The notes under the pieces were generated by a model. That model did no database searches. It worked only from the letters and a program-made list of their open reading frames with translations, and was not told where the DNA came from. A program made the translations under genes and the position numbers. From Faecalibacterium sp. CAG:1138 (lineage in GTDB: Bacteria > Bacillota > Clostridia > Christensenellales > CAG-917), in NCBI GenBank assembly GCA_000434675.1, contig HF988635.1:101266-148275 (forward strand): a stretch of DNA of 47,010 nucleotides, given 5' to 3'. Numbering within the stretch: position 1 is the stretch's first letter; each line of letters starts with the position of its first letter. Below are positions 40,240-47,010 of this stretch, one piece after another.

Positions 40240-41430
40240 ATGCAAAAATATTCCTACAAAGCGTTGACTCGGGACGGTCGCGTCGTGAAAGGTACTCTTG
40301 CCGCGACGGACGACGAAGATTTCAGCAAAGTTATTGCCGACAAGGGTTTGCAGGTCTATTGGTTCAACACTACGGGCAAGAAGGATAAATCCAAATCGAA
40401 ACCTCTGGATCTCGTTACTCTGATGACGTTCTGCCGTCAGCTTTCGTCTATGCTTACGGCCGGCCTTCCGCTTTCAAAATCAATCGAAATGCTTTACGAA
40501 AGAAGCGACAAACCAAAGATGAAAAACGCTTTAGCCGCGCTTTTTGAGGGCGTTCAGAAAGGTAACTCGCTTGCCGAATCCATGATCACCATGGGCTCGA
40601 CGTTCCCGTCGCTTCTTATCAGCATGATAAAATCCGGCGAAATGAGCGGTCAGCTGGAACAGACTCTGGACAGAATGGCCGTCTACTACGAAAAGCAGAG
40701 GAAGCAGGAGTCGCAGATCAAGTCCGCGCTCAGCTATCCGAAAATGCTCGGCGCGATTCTTATCATCGTTGCAGCCGCGCTCATTCAGTTCATTTTGCCG
40801 AAGATGGTCGCGGTGCTTCCGGAGGGAACGGCGGTTCCTAAAATCACCCAGTTTTTGCTTGATATCAAAAACTTCGTGGTGAAAAACTTCTTTATCATCA
40901 TCGCGTTCGTCATGCTTGTTTACGTTATGCTGCCGATTTTGAGGAGAAGCCCGAAAATCGACTTGTTTTTGGAACAGCTTAAACTTAAGCTTCCTGCAGT
41001 CGGAAGCATGAACCGCATGATTTACACCTCGCGCTTTGCGTCCAACCTGTCCACGCTGTGCGCTTCGGGCGTGCATCTTCTGGAAGCTATCTCGATGAGC
41101 AGCGAAATGGTGGGCAACCGTTACGTTCAGAAGCAGCTGGAGAGCAGTATAGAAGCTATCCGCCGCGGCGAATCCATTTCAGCCTCGCTCCAGAACGTCG
41201 ACGGCTTCGATCCGATGCTTATGACGATGATATTCGTCGGCGAAGAATCCGGCTCGCTGGAAGACATTCTGGATCAGACCGCAAACTACTTCGAAGGCGA
41301 AGCGGCGGAAGCGATTAAGGGTATGACGTCGCTTATCAACCCTGCGATGACGGTTATTATGGCTGTGGTCATCGGCGTGGTGCTTATCGGCATACTGGCT
41401 CCTGAATTCGCACTGTACAATGCGTATTAA
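40240..41430 (+). CDS. pilC: type IV pilus / type II secretion inner-membrane platform protein PilC (GspF)
   Basis: The 396-aa polytopic protein couples the PilB motor to pilin assembly. Opening QKYSYKALTRDGRVVKGTLA is typical. Two T2SSF domains are present: about 65-190 (FCRQLSSMLTAGLPLSKSIE, then IKSGEMSGQLEQTL) and about 265-390 (FASNLSTLCASGVHLLEAI, then VGEESGSLEDIL), with three membrane segments. I chose ATG 40240 behind AGAGGTG rather than an ATG 24 bases upstream. First gene of the pilus operon. Confidence 0.94.
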   Translation: MQKYSYKALTRDGRVVKGTLAATDDEDFSKVIADKGLQVYWFNTTGKKDKSKSKPLDLVTLMTFCRQLSSMLTAGLPLSKSIEMLYERSDKPKMKNALAALFEGVQKGNSLAESMITMGSTFPSLLISMIKSGEMSGQLEQTLDRMAVYYEKQRKQESQIKSALSYPKMLGAILIIVAAALIQFILPKMVAVLPEGTAVPKITQFLLDIKNFVVKNFFIIIAFVMLVYVMLPILRRSPKIDLFLEQLKLKLPAVGSMNRMIYTSRFASNLSTLCASGVHLLEAISMSSEMVGNRYVQKQLESSIEAIRRGESISASLQNVDGFDPMLMTMIFVGEESGSLEDILDQTANYFEGEAAEAIKGMTSLINPAMTVIMAVVIGVVLIGILAPEFALYNAY

Positions 41431-41473
41431 GAGGGCGAAACAACGGAAATTTATGATTAAGGAATAAAAGATT

Positions 41474-42382
41474 ATGATTAATTTTTACTTAAACAGCGAC
41501 AAGCTGAAAGCCATCTCCGCGACGGCCTCGGCGAAGAAAATCAGAGTGAACAGAATTTACGATCTGGATTTTCCTAACGAGTTCCTCAGCGAACCCGACG
41601 CCGACAAGCTTAACGTCAAACTCACCGAAGCTATGCTTAACATCATCAGAGCGGGCGATATCAAAACTCACAGCGCCGGCTTCGTTATCGACGACAGCAA
41701 AATAAGCTTCAGAGAAATGATTTTGCCGCAGGGCAAGCCGTTGCAACTAGCTCCGATCATCAAGTCGGAACTTTTCAACGACCCTCGCCAAGCGGAAAGG
41801 AACACCGTCGATTACGTGGAAATCGAACGCGACATCAACGAAGATCATCAGAACAGAGTGATGGTTACGTATCTCGAAAACTCCATAATCGACAACATCA
41901 AAAAATGCGGCAAGGACGTCAGCATAAATATCACTTCGCTGGACATTCAGCAGAACGCGTTGTCCAAGCTCGTTTGGTTTATGCGCGATATGCTGCCGGA
42001 AAATTTCATGCTGGTGGACTATCACATCACTTACGCGACCACCTATCTCTTCCTCAAACATAAGCACGAATTCAGCATGACGAAATCCATTTTCAGCGTG
42101 CCGAGCGAAGGCTTTGCCAACGAAACCGCATTTTTCATCAACGACTTTTCCGTGCAGATTTCCGACGCGCTCAGCTTCTTTATGAGCCGTTACGAAGGCG
42201 TGCATTTCGACACCGTTTACCTTACGGGAAGCACCTTCCTTCTGGAACCTTGCATCAGTCACATCGCAGGTCTTTTGAACACCAACATCCAGATTTTGCC
42301 TAAACCGGACAGCGTGGAAGGCGTTGCTTTGCACGAATTCAACGATTTCAGCGGTCTCATCGGCAGCTTGATAAGGAGGTAA
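41474..42382 (+). CDS. PilM-like actin-fold pilus assembly protein
   Basis: The 302-aa cytoplasmic protein lies between PilC and the PilN-like protein, the canonical place of PilM. It has an actin/FtsA-like beginning (INFYLNSDKLKAISAT), a segment KISFREMILPQGKPLQ typical of PilM, an internal LDIQQNALSKL and a late DTVYLTGSTFLLEP phosphate-loop-like region. Sequence motifs for ATP binding are weak. PilM binds the cytoplasmic N-terminus of PilN. Stop codon overlaps the GGAGG ribosome site of the next gene. Confidence 0.75.
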   Translation: MINFYLNSDKLKAISATASAKKIRVNRIYDLDFPNEFLSEPDADKLNVKLTEAMLNIIRAGDIKTHSAGFVIDDSKISFREMILPQGKPLQLAPIIKSELFNDPRQAERNTVDYVEIERDINEDHQNRVMVTYLENSIIDNIKKCGKDVSINITSLDIQQNALSKLVWFMRDMLPENFMLVDYHITYATTYLFLKHKHEFSMTKSIFSVPSEGFANETAFFINDFSVQISDALSFFMSRYEGVHFDTVYLTGSTFLLEPCISHIAGLLNTNIQILPKPDSVEGVALHEFNDFSGLIGSLIRR

Positions 42383-42386
42383 GTTT

Positions 42387-44687
42387 ATGGAATTCAAACT
42401 TACGGGCGGTTCGGGCGCTCCGAAAAAAGAAAAGAAAGAAAAAGTCGCCAAAAAGAAAGGGCCGGGCTTTTTCGACAAGCTTACGATGAAGCCGAAAAAC
42501 GACGTCAACTTCATCGTCAGCCAGAAACTGGGACAAAAACAGAACCAGTCCACTTCCGTGGAATTCTTTATGGTTGTGGCGTGCATCGTTCTGTTCGTCG
42601 TGTTCGGCTATATGTACTTTAACATCTACACCGAAAACCTCGACCTCAGAAACAAAATTATCGCTATCTACGGCGACGACGCGTATATCGTCAACTCCGA
42701 CGGCAAAAAAATCGAGCCTAACCCTAACGCGGCCGACTTCGATCCGTCCGAAAATGCCAGCCTGTCCACCAACAAACTGGCTTACTACAAAAAGAACGCG
42801 GACGTCGAAATGTACACGGCTCTGAAAGCGCAGCTGGAAAGTTTGCTCGCCGAAATCGAAACCCTCAAAAGAGCGAACGAAGAAGCTAACTCGAACGTCG
42901 AACTGACGAAAGAGCATCTTCGCATAATCTATACGGCGGCGGACACCGCGCAAGTTACCGTGAACGGACTTACCGTTTCCGGCGAAACCGTTACCGTCAA
43001 CTGCACGGCGGCGGAATTTGCGTATATCCAAAACTACATCGACATCTTCCGCGCTTCCGGCGTAACGAATCTGGGACTTTCCGGAAAAAGCTGGTTCGAG
43101 TATATCGACATGCCGTTCAACGTGCCTGAAGGCGCAGAAGGCATCACCGTGGACATCACGCTCAGAATGAAGAGCGTCAACGTCAACGACTTTGCAAAAC
43201 AACAGGTGGAAAACACCCACGCCGAAGCCGTGAAAATCGGCGAAGCCATCAAAGAGCTTTCCGATTCCAAAAACGCAAACGCAGTGAAAACTCCTGCCGC
43301 TATCATGCAGGCGCTCAGAAACCTCGGATATGAAATCATCACCGTGGGCGACGAGTTCGGCACGATCGCAGGTTCCTACAGCTCCTATAAGCTTCACTTC
43401 ACCGCCTCCGGCACACTTACCGAAAGCGTGGTTACCGTCGAATCCTCCGACACCGGCGCGAAAGGCGACGACGCAATCAAGGTGGTTGTGAACGGCCGCA
43501 TCAACGCGGAACAACGCGTGGCTCTCGTCAGGGCAGAAGCAGAAAACGTAAAAGCTGTTATAGACGACGCCGTTTTCAAAAAAATCTACACCGAAGCGGG
43601 CATCAAACAATATCTGCGCAGCAACTTCTTCACAGTGGAAGGCAGCAAAATAACGGGCCTTTATTCCGACTACGACGTCGTTTACACCGCTCCTACCGCA
43701 GAAGTCGGCGGCGGCGTTAAGATCGAAAGCCGCGACGAAGGCGCAAAAGGCGACGCGGCGCTTGTGGCAGTCGTATCCGACAAAATAGATTCCGCCACGG
43801 CAAGGACGATGGCTACTTTGGAATCCGAAGAAATCCGCAACGCGCTTCTGGACATTGCCGACCTCGGTATAACGGGAGAAGCGGAAATTATCGAAAAACT
43901 TGCTTTGCAATACTTCTACAAGCTGAACGCGAAAGTCATTTCCGGCAGCTTCGGCGAATATACCTTGACTTACGCCGCGGCGACGAACACTCAAAAATGC
44001 GAAATCACCGTTTCTTCGAACGTCGAGGGCGTTGAGGAAATCAAGGCGGTTATCAGAAACAAGCTCAGCCCTAAAGAGATAAAAGAAATTCTGTTCGACG
44101 AGCTTTCCGACATCAGGGCGTTCGTGCTGGACACCATCGCTTCGGGAGTTACCTCGCCTGACGATATAAGAGCGGCGCTCAGAAGCTACGTGGAAGCCGA
44201 TCCGAGGTTCGGATTCAGCACCGAAGAAGGGCTGGAGAACGTTATAGTCGGCAAATTCGGCTGCCTGTACGACGTGGCTTTGACGGTTGACGAAAGCGGA
44301 AACTATCTGCTGACTTCCACCGTTTACAAGGATTCGTCCTACTATAAAGCGCACAGCGCGTACTTCCCGTCGGCTAAAAACGAATTGACGGCAGACTACA
44401 TCGCAATGATTCCTGTCATCAACGACCTAAAAGAGCTTGGCAACAAGGTTGCCGACATCATGAGAAGCGGCGTTACCGACAGTAAGCAAATTGCTTTGGC
44501 CCTTGCAGGGCAGTACGAAGGCGCAGTCGCCGAAAACAACGTTGTTACAATAGGCGGCGTCAAGTATTCCGTCGGCATCGTTTCCGTCAACAATGAAGGC
44601 CACAACATCACCTTCACCCTGGAAGCGTTTGAAATTCAAAGCGAGGGCGGCTACAACAGGCTTACCCAAACCGTTACCGTTGAATAG
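42387..44687 (+). CDS. enlarged PilN-like protein with about five extracytoplasmic repeats
   Basis: The 766-aa protein has a Lys-rich cytoplasmic N-terminus (1-50; SGAPKKEKKEKVAKKK), one membrane helix (about 57-78), a coiled-coil region (about 135-180) and a PilN-type alpha/beta domain (about 185-280). These are the usual PilN parts, normally ending near 200 residues. It then adds ~480 residues that I read as five degenerate repeats starting near residues 289, 393, 488, 581 and 689; each begins with a helix of the type GVTxxxxIxxAL and continues with a beta-rich stretch containing a GSxxxY element. Position between PilM-like and PilO-like genes supports the PilN role; the repeat module is not known to me. 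Confidence 0.72.
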   Translation: MEFKLTGGSGAPKKEKKEKVAKKKGPGFFDKLTMKPKNDVNFIVSQKLGQKQNQSTSVEFFMVVACIVLFVVFGYMYFNIYTENLDLRNKIIAIYGDDAYIVNSDGKKIEPNPNAADFDPSENASLSTNKLAYYKKNADVEMYTALKAQLESLLAEIETLKRANEEANSNVELTKEHLRIIYTAADTAQVTVNGLTVSGETVTVNCTAAEFAYIQNYIDIFRASGVTNLGLSGKSWFEYIDMPFNVPEGAEGITVDITLRMKSVNVNDFAKQQVENTHAEAVKIGEAIKELSDSKNANAVKTPAAIMQALRNLGYEIITVGDEFGTIAGSYSSYKLHFTASGTLTESVVTVESSDTGAKGDDAIKVVVNGRINAEQRVALVRAEAENVKAVIDDAVFKKIYTEAGIKQYLRSNFFTVEGSKITGLYSDYDVVYTAPTAEVGGGVKIESRDEGAKGDAALVAVVSDKIDSATARTMATLESEEIRNALLDIADLGITGEAEIIEKLALQYFYKLNAKVISGSFGEYTLTYAAATNTQKCEITVSSNVEGVEEIKAVIRNKLSPKEIKEILFDELSDIRAFVLDTIASGVTSPDDIRAALRSYVEADPRFGFSTEEGLENVIVGKFGCLYDVALTVDESGNYLLTSTVYKDSSYYKAHSAYFPSAKNELTADYIAMIPVINDLKELGNKVADIMRSGVTDSKQIALALAGQYEGAVAENNVVTIGGVKYSVGIVSVNNEGHNITFTLEAFEIQSEGGYNRLTQTVTVE

Positions 44688-44696
44688 GAGGTAAAT

Positions 44697-45317
44697 ATGA
44701 ATTTAAGTAAGAAAGAGAAAATTCTTATCATGCTTTTGGTTGTCGTTATGGTCGGCGGCGGATTCTATATGTACATTTACTCGCCTAAGGACAAAGAACT
44801 TGCAGCCAACAAGGAATACTTCAAAACCGCAGACAAGGACCTGAAAGAGGCGGAATCCACCTACAATCTGGTCAGCGGCGTCGGCGGCATAAACGACATC
44901 AACAAACAAATCACCGAGCAGACAAAGATTCGCGACAGCTATCTCACCACCGGCGGCCAAGCCTCCGACGGCAAAAATCTGTTCTGGACGGAAACCGATT
45001 ATCCGACCAACTACCGCACTTTGGACTACCTCAGAAACACGTACCTTCCGGAACTTGGCATCAGCCTGAACGAAGGTTGCAATGTTTCCATCACCGTTTT
45101 TCAGGACAACCAGACCGGCGTTACAAAGTACGCAATGTACACCGTTTCGGACTACGTTTGCTACAACGGTATGAGCAGACTGGAGGAATTTGTGGACGCG
45201 GTTGACGCGGAAATGAGCCTTACGCTCGTCAACATCTCCGTCGCTTCCGTAGAAGGCGACGAAGTGGCGCTCACCGGCTCCTTGACCTTGAGAGTGGAAA
45301 TCGCAACGAGAAGCTGA
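44697..45317 (+). CDS. PilO-like pilus alignment protein
   Basis: The 206-aa protein has a short cytoplasmic start, one membrane helix (about 8-28; ILIMLLVVVMVGGGFYMYIY), a coiled coil (about 33-75) and a C-terminal alpha/beta domain (about 100-206; VSITVFQDNQ to SGSLTLRVEI region). This is the PilO layout, and the gene follows the PilN-like gene by nine bases with an AGGAGG site. PilO pairs with PilN in the periplasm or outer-membrane-proximal space; here it would span the wall zone. Last gene of the operon. Confidence 0.75.
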   Translation: MNLSKKEKILIMLLVVVMVGGGFYMYIYSPKDKELAANKEYFKTADKDLKEAESTYNLVSGVGGINDINKQITEQTKIRDSYLTTGGQASDGKNLFWTETDYPTNYRTLDYLRNTYLPELGISLNEGCNVSITVFQDNQTGVTKYAMYTVSDYVCYNGMSRLEEFVDAVDAEMSLTLVNISVASVEGDEVALTGSLTLRVEIATRS

Positions 45318-45328
45318 CGTTAAAATCG

Positions 45329-45356
45329 AAAGCGAGGCGTTTTGCCTCGCTTTTTT
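45329..45356 (+). terminator. intrinsic terminator after the pilC-M-N-O operon
   Basis: AAAGCGAGGC-N5-GCCTCGCTTTTTT. Confidence 0.9.
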
Positions 45357-45391
45357 GTTTGCCGCCCGAGATAAACGGAAACGGCGCGGCC

Positions 45392-45420
45392 TTGACTTAA
45401 TTATCGGTTTATTGTATAAT
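45392..45420 (+). promoter_or_regulatory. promoter of the prepilin peptidase gene
   Basis: TTGACT (45392-45397), 17 bases, TATAAT (45415-45420). Ribosome site is AGAGGA. Confidence 0.78.
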
Positions 45421-45449
45421 ATACTTAATTATTTAATAGAGGACAAATT

Positions 45450-46214
45450 ATGGACTGGTTATACGCAATTTTGTCGGCGGCGTTCGGCCTCGTGGTGGGC
45501 AGCTTTCTGAACGTCGTCATCTACAGACTTCCGGTGAAGGGCAAGTTTTTCGAGAAATCGCGCTCCTACTGCCCGAAGTGCGGAGCAGAGCTTAAGTGGT
45601 ATCACAACATACCCGTTTTCAGCTACGTTTTTTTGAGAGGACGCTGCGCTTTTTGCAAGGAGAAAATCAGTCCGAGGTATCCTTTGGTGGAGCTTCTGAA
45701 CGCGGGGCTTTGGGTGGCGAACTATTTCGTTTTCGGCCTGAGCTGGAACCTTCTTATATGGGACGTGGCGGTTTCGGCGCTGGTGGCCATGGCGTTTGTG
45801 GACATTGACACCAAAGAGATTTTGTATACGTTTATGATTGTTATCGCGCTGTGCGGAGCGGCAAGCTTTTTCGTGCCGCAGGAAGTGCCCGTCGTGTGGT
45901 GGGAGAGGCTTCTGGGCATGGCGGTTGTCAGCGTGCCGATGCTTATCCTTGCGCTTATAACGGGCGGTATGGGCGGCGGCGACGTGAAACTTTACGTTGC
46001 GATAGGTCTGCTTTTGGGGTGGAAACTGACGCTTGTTTCCGTGCTTATTGCGATTGTTCTCGGCGGCATAGGGGCGGTTTTGCTGATAGTTTTGAAGAAG
46101 GCGAAAAAGGGCAGCGAGATGCCGTTCGGGCCTTATATCGCGCTCGGAGTTATCCTTGCGGGATATTTCGGAAACGACCTTATAGCATGGTATTTGTCGG
46201 CGATGGGCTTTTAG
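45450..46214 (+). CDS. pilD: prepilin peptidase (type IV leader peptidase, A24)
   Basis: The 254-aa integral membrane aspartic protease cleaves and N-methylates prepilins. The N-terminal domain has the zinc-binding CPKC and CAFC pairs (about 31-71), needed for methylation, after GLVVGSFLNVVIYRLP. The catalytic aspartates lie in FVDIDTKEI (about 113) and in GGMGGGDVKLYVAIG (about 178). Seven to eight helices. No pilin genes are in the window; they probably follow pilB. Confidence 0.95.
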   Translation: MDWLYAILSAAFGLVVGSFLNVVIYRLPVKGKFFEKSRSYCPKCGAELKWYHNIPVFSYVFLRGRCAFCKEKISPRYPLVELLNAGLWVANYFVFGLSWNLLIWDVAVSALVAMAFVDIDTKEILYTFMIVIALCGAASFFVPQEVPVVWWERLLGMAVVSVPMLILALITGGMGGGDVKLYVAIGLLLGWKLTLVSVLIAIVLGGIGAVLLIVLKKAKKGSEMPFGPYIALGVILAGYFGNDLIAWYLSAMGF

Positions 46215-46245
46215 GCCGAAACGAAAAAAAACTGAACTTAAATGT

Positions 46246-46291
46246 AAATTTGGCCGTATATGCGAAAAAAACGGTTTCAAATTCGGCCGTA
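46246..46291 (+). repeat. 13-bp direct repeat upstream of the pilB promoter
   Basis: AAATTTGGCCGTA (46246-46258) and AAATTCGGCCGTA (46279-46291) differ at one position and are 33 bases apart, about three helical turns. They sit 27 bases or more upstream of the -35 box. A regulator-binding site is possible. Confidence 0.45.
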
Positions 46292-46304
46292 AGGCGCAAG
46301 GTGG

Positions 46305-46324
46305 CTGTCAAAAATTATTGACAG
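46305..46324. promoter_or_regulatory. perfect inverted repeat overlapping the pilB -35 box (operator candidate)
   Basis: CTGTCAA-N6-TTGACAG, seven-base arms. The right arm contains the whole -35 hexamer, so a bound protein would compete with RNA polymerase. The alternative is a terminator-like hairpin for pilD, but no clean T-run follows. Confidence 0.45.
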
Positions 46325-46346
46325 CACTTTTCGTTTAATATATAAT
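46318..46346 (+). promoter_or_regulatory. consensus promoter of pilB
   Basis: TTGACA (46318-46323), 17 bases, TATAAT (46341-46346): an exact sigma-A consensus. The leader of about 80 bases includes a GC-rich segment (46401-46427) ending in the GGGAGG ribosome site. Confidence 0.82.
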
Positions 46347-46435
46347 TAAATAGTTAAGTACTGTTTTCAAATTGACCGGAAATTTTTTATTCTACATATC
46401 GGCGGGCAGTTTTCTTCCGCCGGCGGGAGGCTCAG

Positions 46436-47010
46436 ATGGCAAGAAATCAATCCATAAACGAAATTTTGTTGCAGAAAAACTTCGTCACCCAAGCGCAACT
46501 CGACGACGCCGTCAGGTGGCAGCGCACTCACCCTAACGAGAAAATCGCAGACATTCTTATGTCCCGCGGTATCGTGGACGAATATCAGGTTTTAAGGTGC
46601 TACGCCGAGGCTTTGGGGCTTAGGTTTTTGGAGAACGAAATCGTTGTTCTGCGCCCTGAAATTCTCAAAACCATTCCGGAGGCAGTCGTCAAAAAGCACG
46701 GCGTTATGCCTATGGAAGTCAGGGGCAACAAAATTATCATTGCCGTTTCCGACCCTCACGACATGGCGGCCACCGAAGACATCAAGATGGTTTCCAAAAA
46801 GGACGTCGAAATCGTCCTTTGCACGAAGCAGAACATCGAAAACGCCATTGAAAAATACTACACCAACGCGGGCAGCTTCTTCATTTCCGACGACGCCGCG
46901 CAAAAAACCATTCAATCGGTTTCGGCTGAAACGCAAAAGAAAATGTCCGAAATCGAAAGCCGCGTTGACAACACCCCTGTCGTTAAGCTCATCAACAGCT
47001 TGGTTCAGCA
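46436..47010 (+). CDS. pilB: PilB/GspE assembly ATPase, N-terminal part (runs off the window)
   Basis: The first 191 codons are present from ATG 46436 (GGGAGG upstream). The translation starts MARNQSINEILLQKNFVTQA and shows the MshEN/T2SSE N-domain (about 1-150), with the typical VSDPHDMAATEDIKMVS segment, then DNTPVVKLINSLVQ, which leads into the ATPase core in all GspE/PilB proteins. Walker A and B lie beyond the window. PilT shares only the later core, so the presence of the N-domain favours PilB. Confidence 0.92.
   Translation, partial: MARNQSINEILLQKNFVTQAQLDDAVRWQRTHPNEKIADILMSRGIVDEYQVLRCYAEALGLRFLENEIVVLRPEILKTIPEAVVKKHGVMPMEVRGNKIIIAVSDPHDMAATEDIKMVSKKDVEIVLCTKQNIENAIEKYYTNAGSFFISDDAAQKTIQSVSAETQKKMSEIESRVDNTPVVKLINSLVQ

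Noticed and set aside
42357..44354. Long minus-strand open frame antisense to the PilN-like gene
   Set aside because: Shadow of the plus-strand gene, which has an AGGAGG site and proper operon context; the antisense product is Arg/Val/Phe-rich without recognisable domains.
46305..46335. Intrinsic terminator for pilD
   Set aside because: The 7-bp stem is AT-leaning and is followed by an interrupted CACTTTTCG rather than a T-run. It fits an operator or chance pairing better, although a weak terminator cannot be excluded.
1..47010. CRISPR arrays, tRNA or rRNA genes, IS elements, prophage genes
   Set aside because: I looked for regularly spaced repeats, T-arm-like GGTTCGAATCC motifs, transposase and integrase motifs and phage structural genes in the gaps and found none.

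Overview
The window reads as a chromosomal segment of an uncultured, low-to-mid GC Gram-positive anaerobe of the Clostridia (Bacillota). The assignment rests on gene content and order: TIGR03960 radical SAM / DUF2344 / RNase G / rplU-prp-rpmA, an L27 with a Prp-cleavable leader, a maf-mreB-minD-minE block, NfeD-FloA, a YugP-type zinc peptidase, FprA, QueH, and sharp sigma-A promoters (TTGACA-N17-TATAAT) with AGGAGG ribosome sites. A Christensenellales-like lineage is a guess only. I saw no rRNA, tRNA, CRISPR, IS element or prophage.

Layout. 1-130 is the 5' end of an FprA-type flavoprotein (minus strand). 453-7581 is a tight nucleoside catabolism and salvage operon (deoC-deoD-deoB-cdd-pdp-tdk-psuG, then an S51 peptidase and a histidine phosphatase), closed by a terminator. 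7633-11433 holds a membrane zinc peptidase (minus), a cytoplasmic GH3 glycosidase and a low-molecular-weight phosphatase. 11555-16918 is a growth and shape region: ppx/gppA-maf-mreB, minD-minE, and a convergent pair made of an M50 (SpoIVFB-like) protease and a 77-aa membrane protein. 17070-23108 runs ROK kinase, radical SAM, DUF2344, RNase G, then the separately promoted L21-Prp-L27 unit. 23196-28495 holds an OGG-type glycosylase, two NYN-domain proteins and, between them, the NfeD-FloA membrane pair with a frameshifted third gene. 28534-31633 (minus) holds a deoxyinosine-type DNA glycosylase, a zinc-ribbon membrane protein and an OmpR-type two-component system. 31777-32912 is queH plus cyclophilin. 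32985-34650 (minus) is a pair of multi-spanning membrane proteins, one DUF5058-like. 34766-38597 has two paralogous zinc-ribbon membrane proteins of unknown function, MscL and a CDF transporter. 38651-39874 (minus) is an unrecognised membrane-anchored protein. 40240-47010 is a type IV pilus or type II secretion-like machine: PilC, PilM, a greatly enlarged PilN-like protein, PilO, prepilin peptidase, and the start of PilB.

The most notable unexplained items are: (1) the PilN-like protein with about five degenerate ~95-110-residue repeats outside the membrane; (2) the two neighbouring zinc-ribbon/4-TM paralogues sharing a CxxC-x15-CxxC signature; (3) two genes (queH and the first zinc-ribbon gene) whose ATG lies exactly six bases after a TATAAT box, which implies leaderless mRNAs in a genome that otherwise uses strong ribosome sites; (4) a 28-bp imperfect tandem duplication that frameshifts the gene after floA; (5) a perfect inverted repeat overlapping the -35 box of the pilB promoter; and (6) an NYN nuclease-like protein joined to a LOTUS-like domain. 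Motif and fold calls come from reading the translations; no database search was possible.
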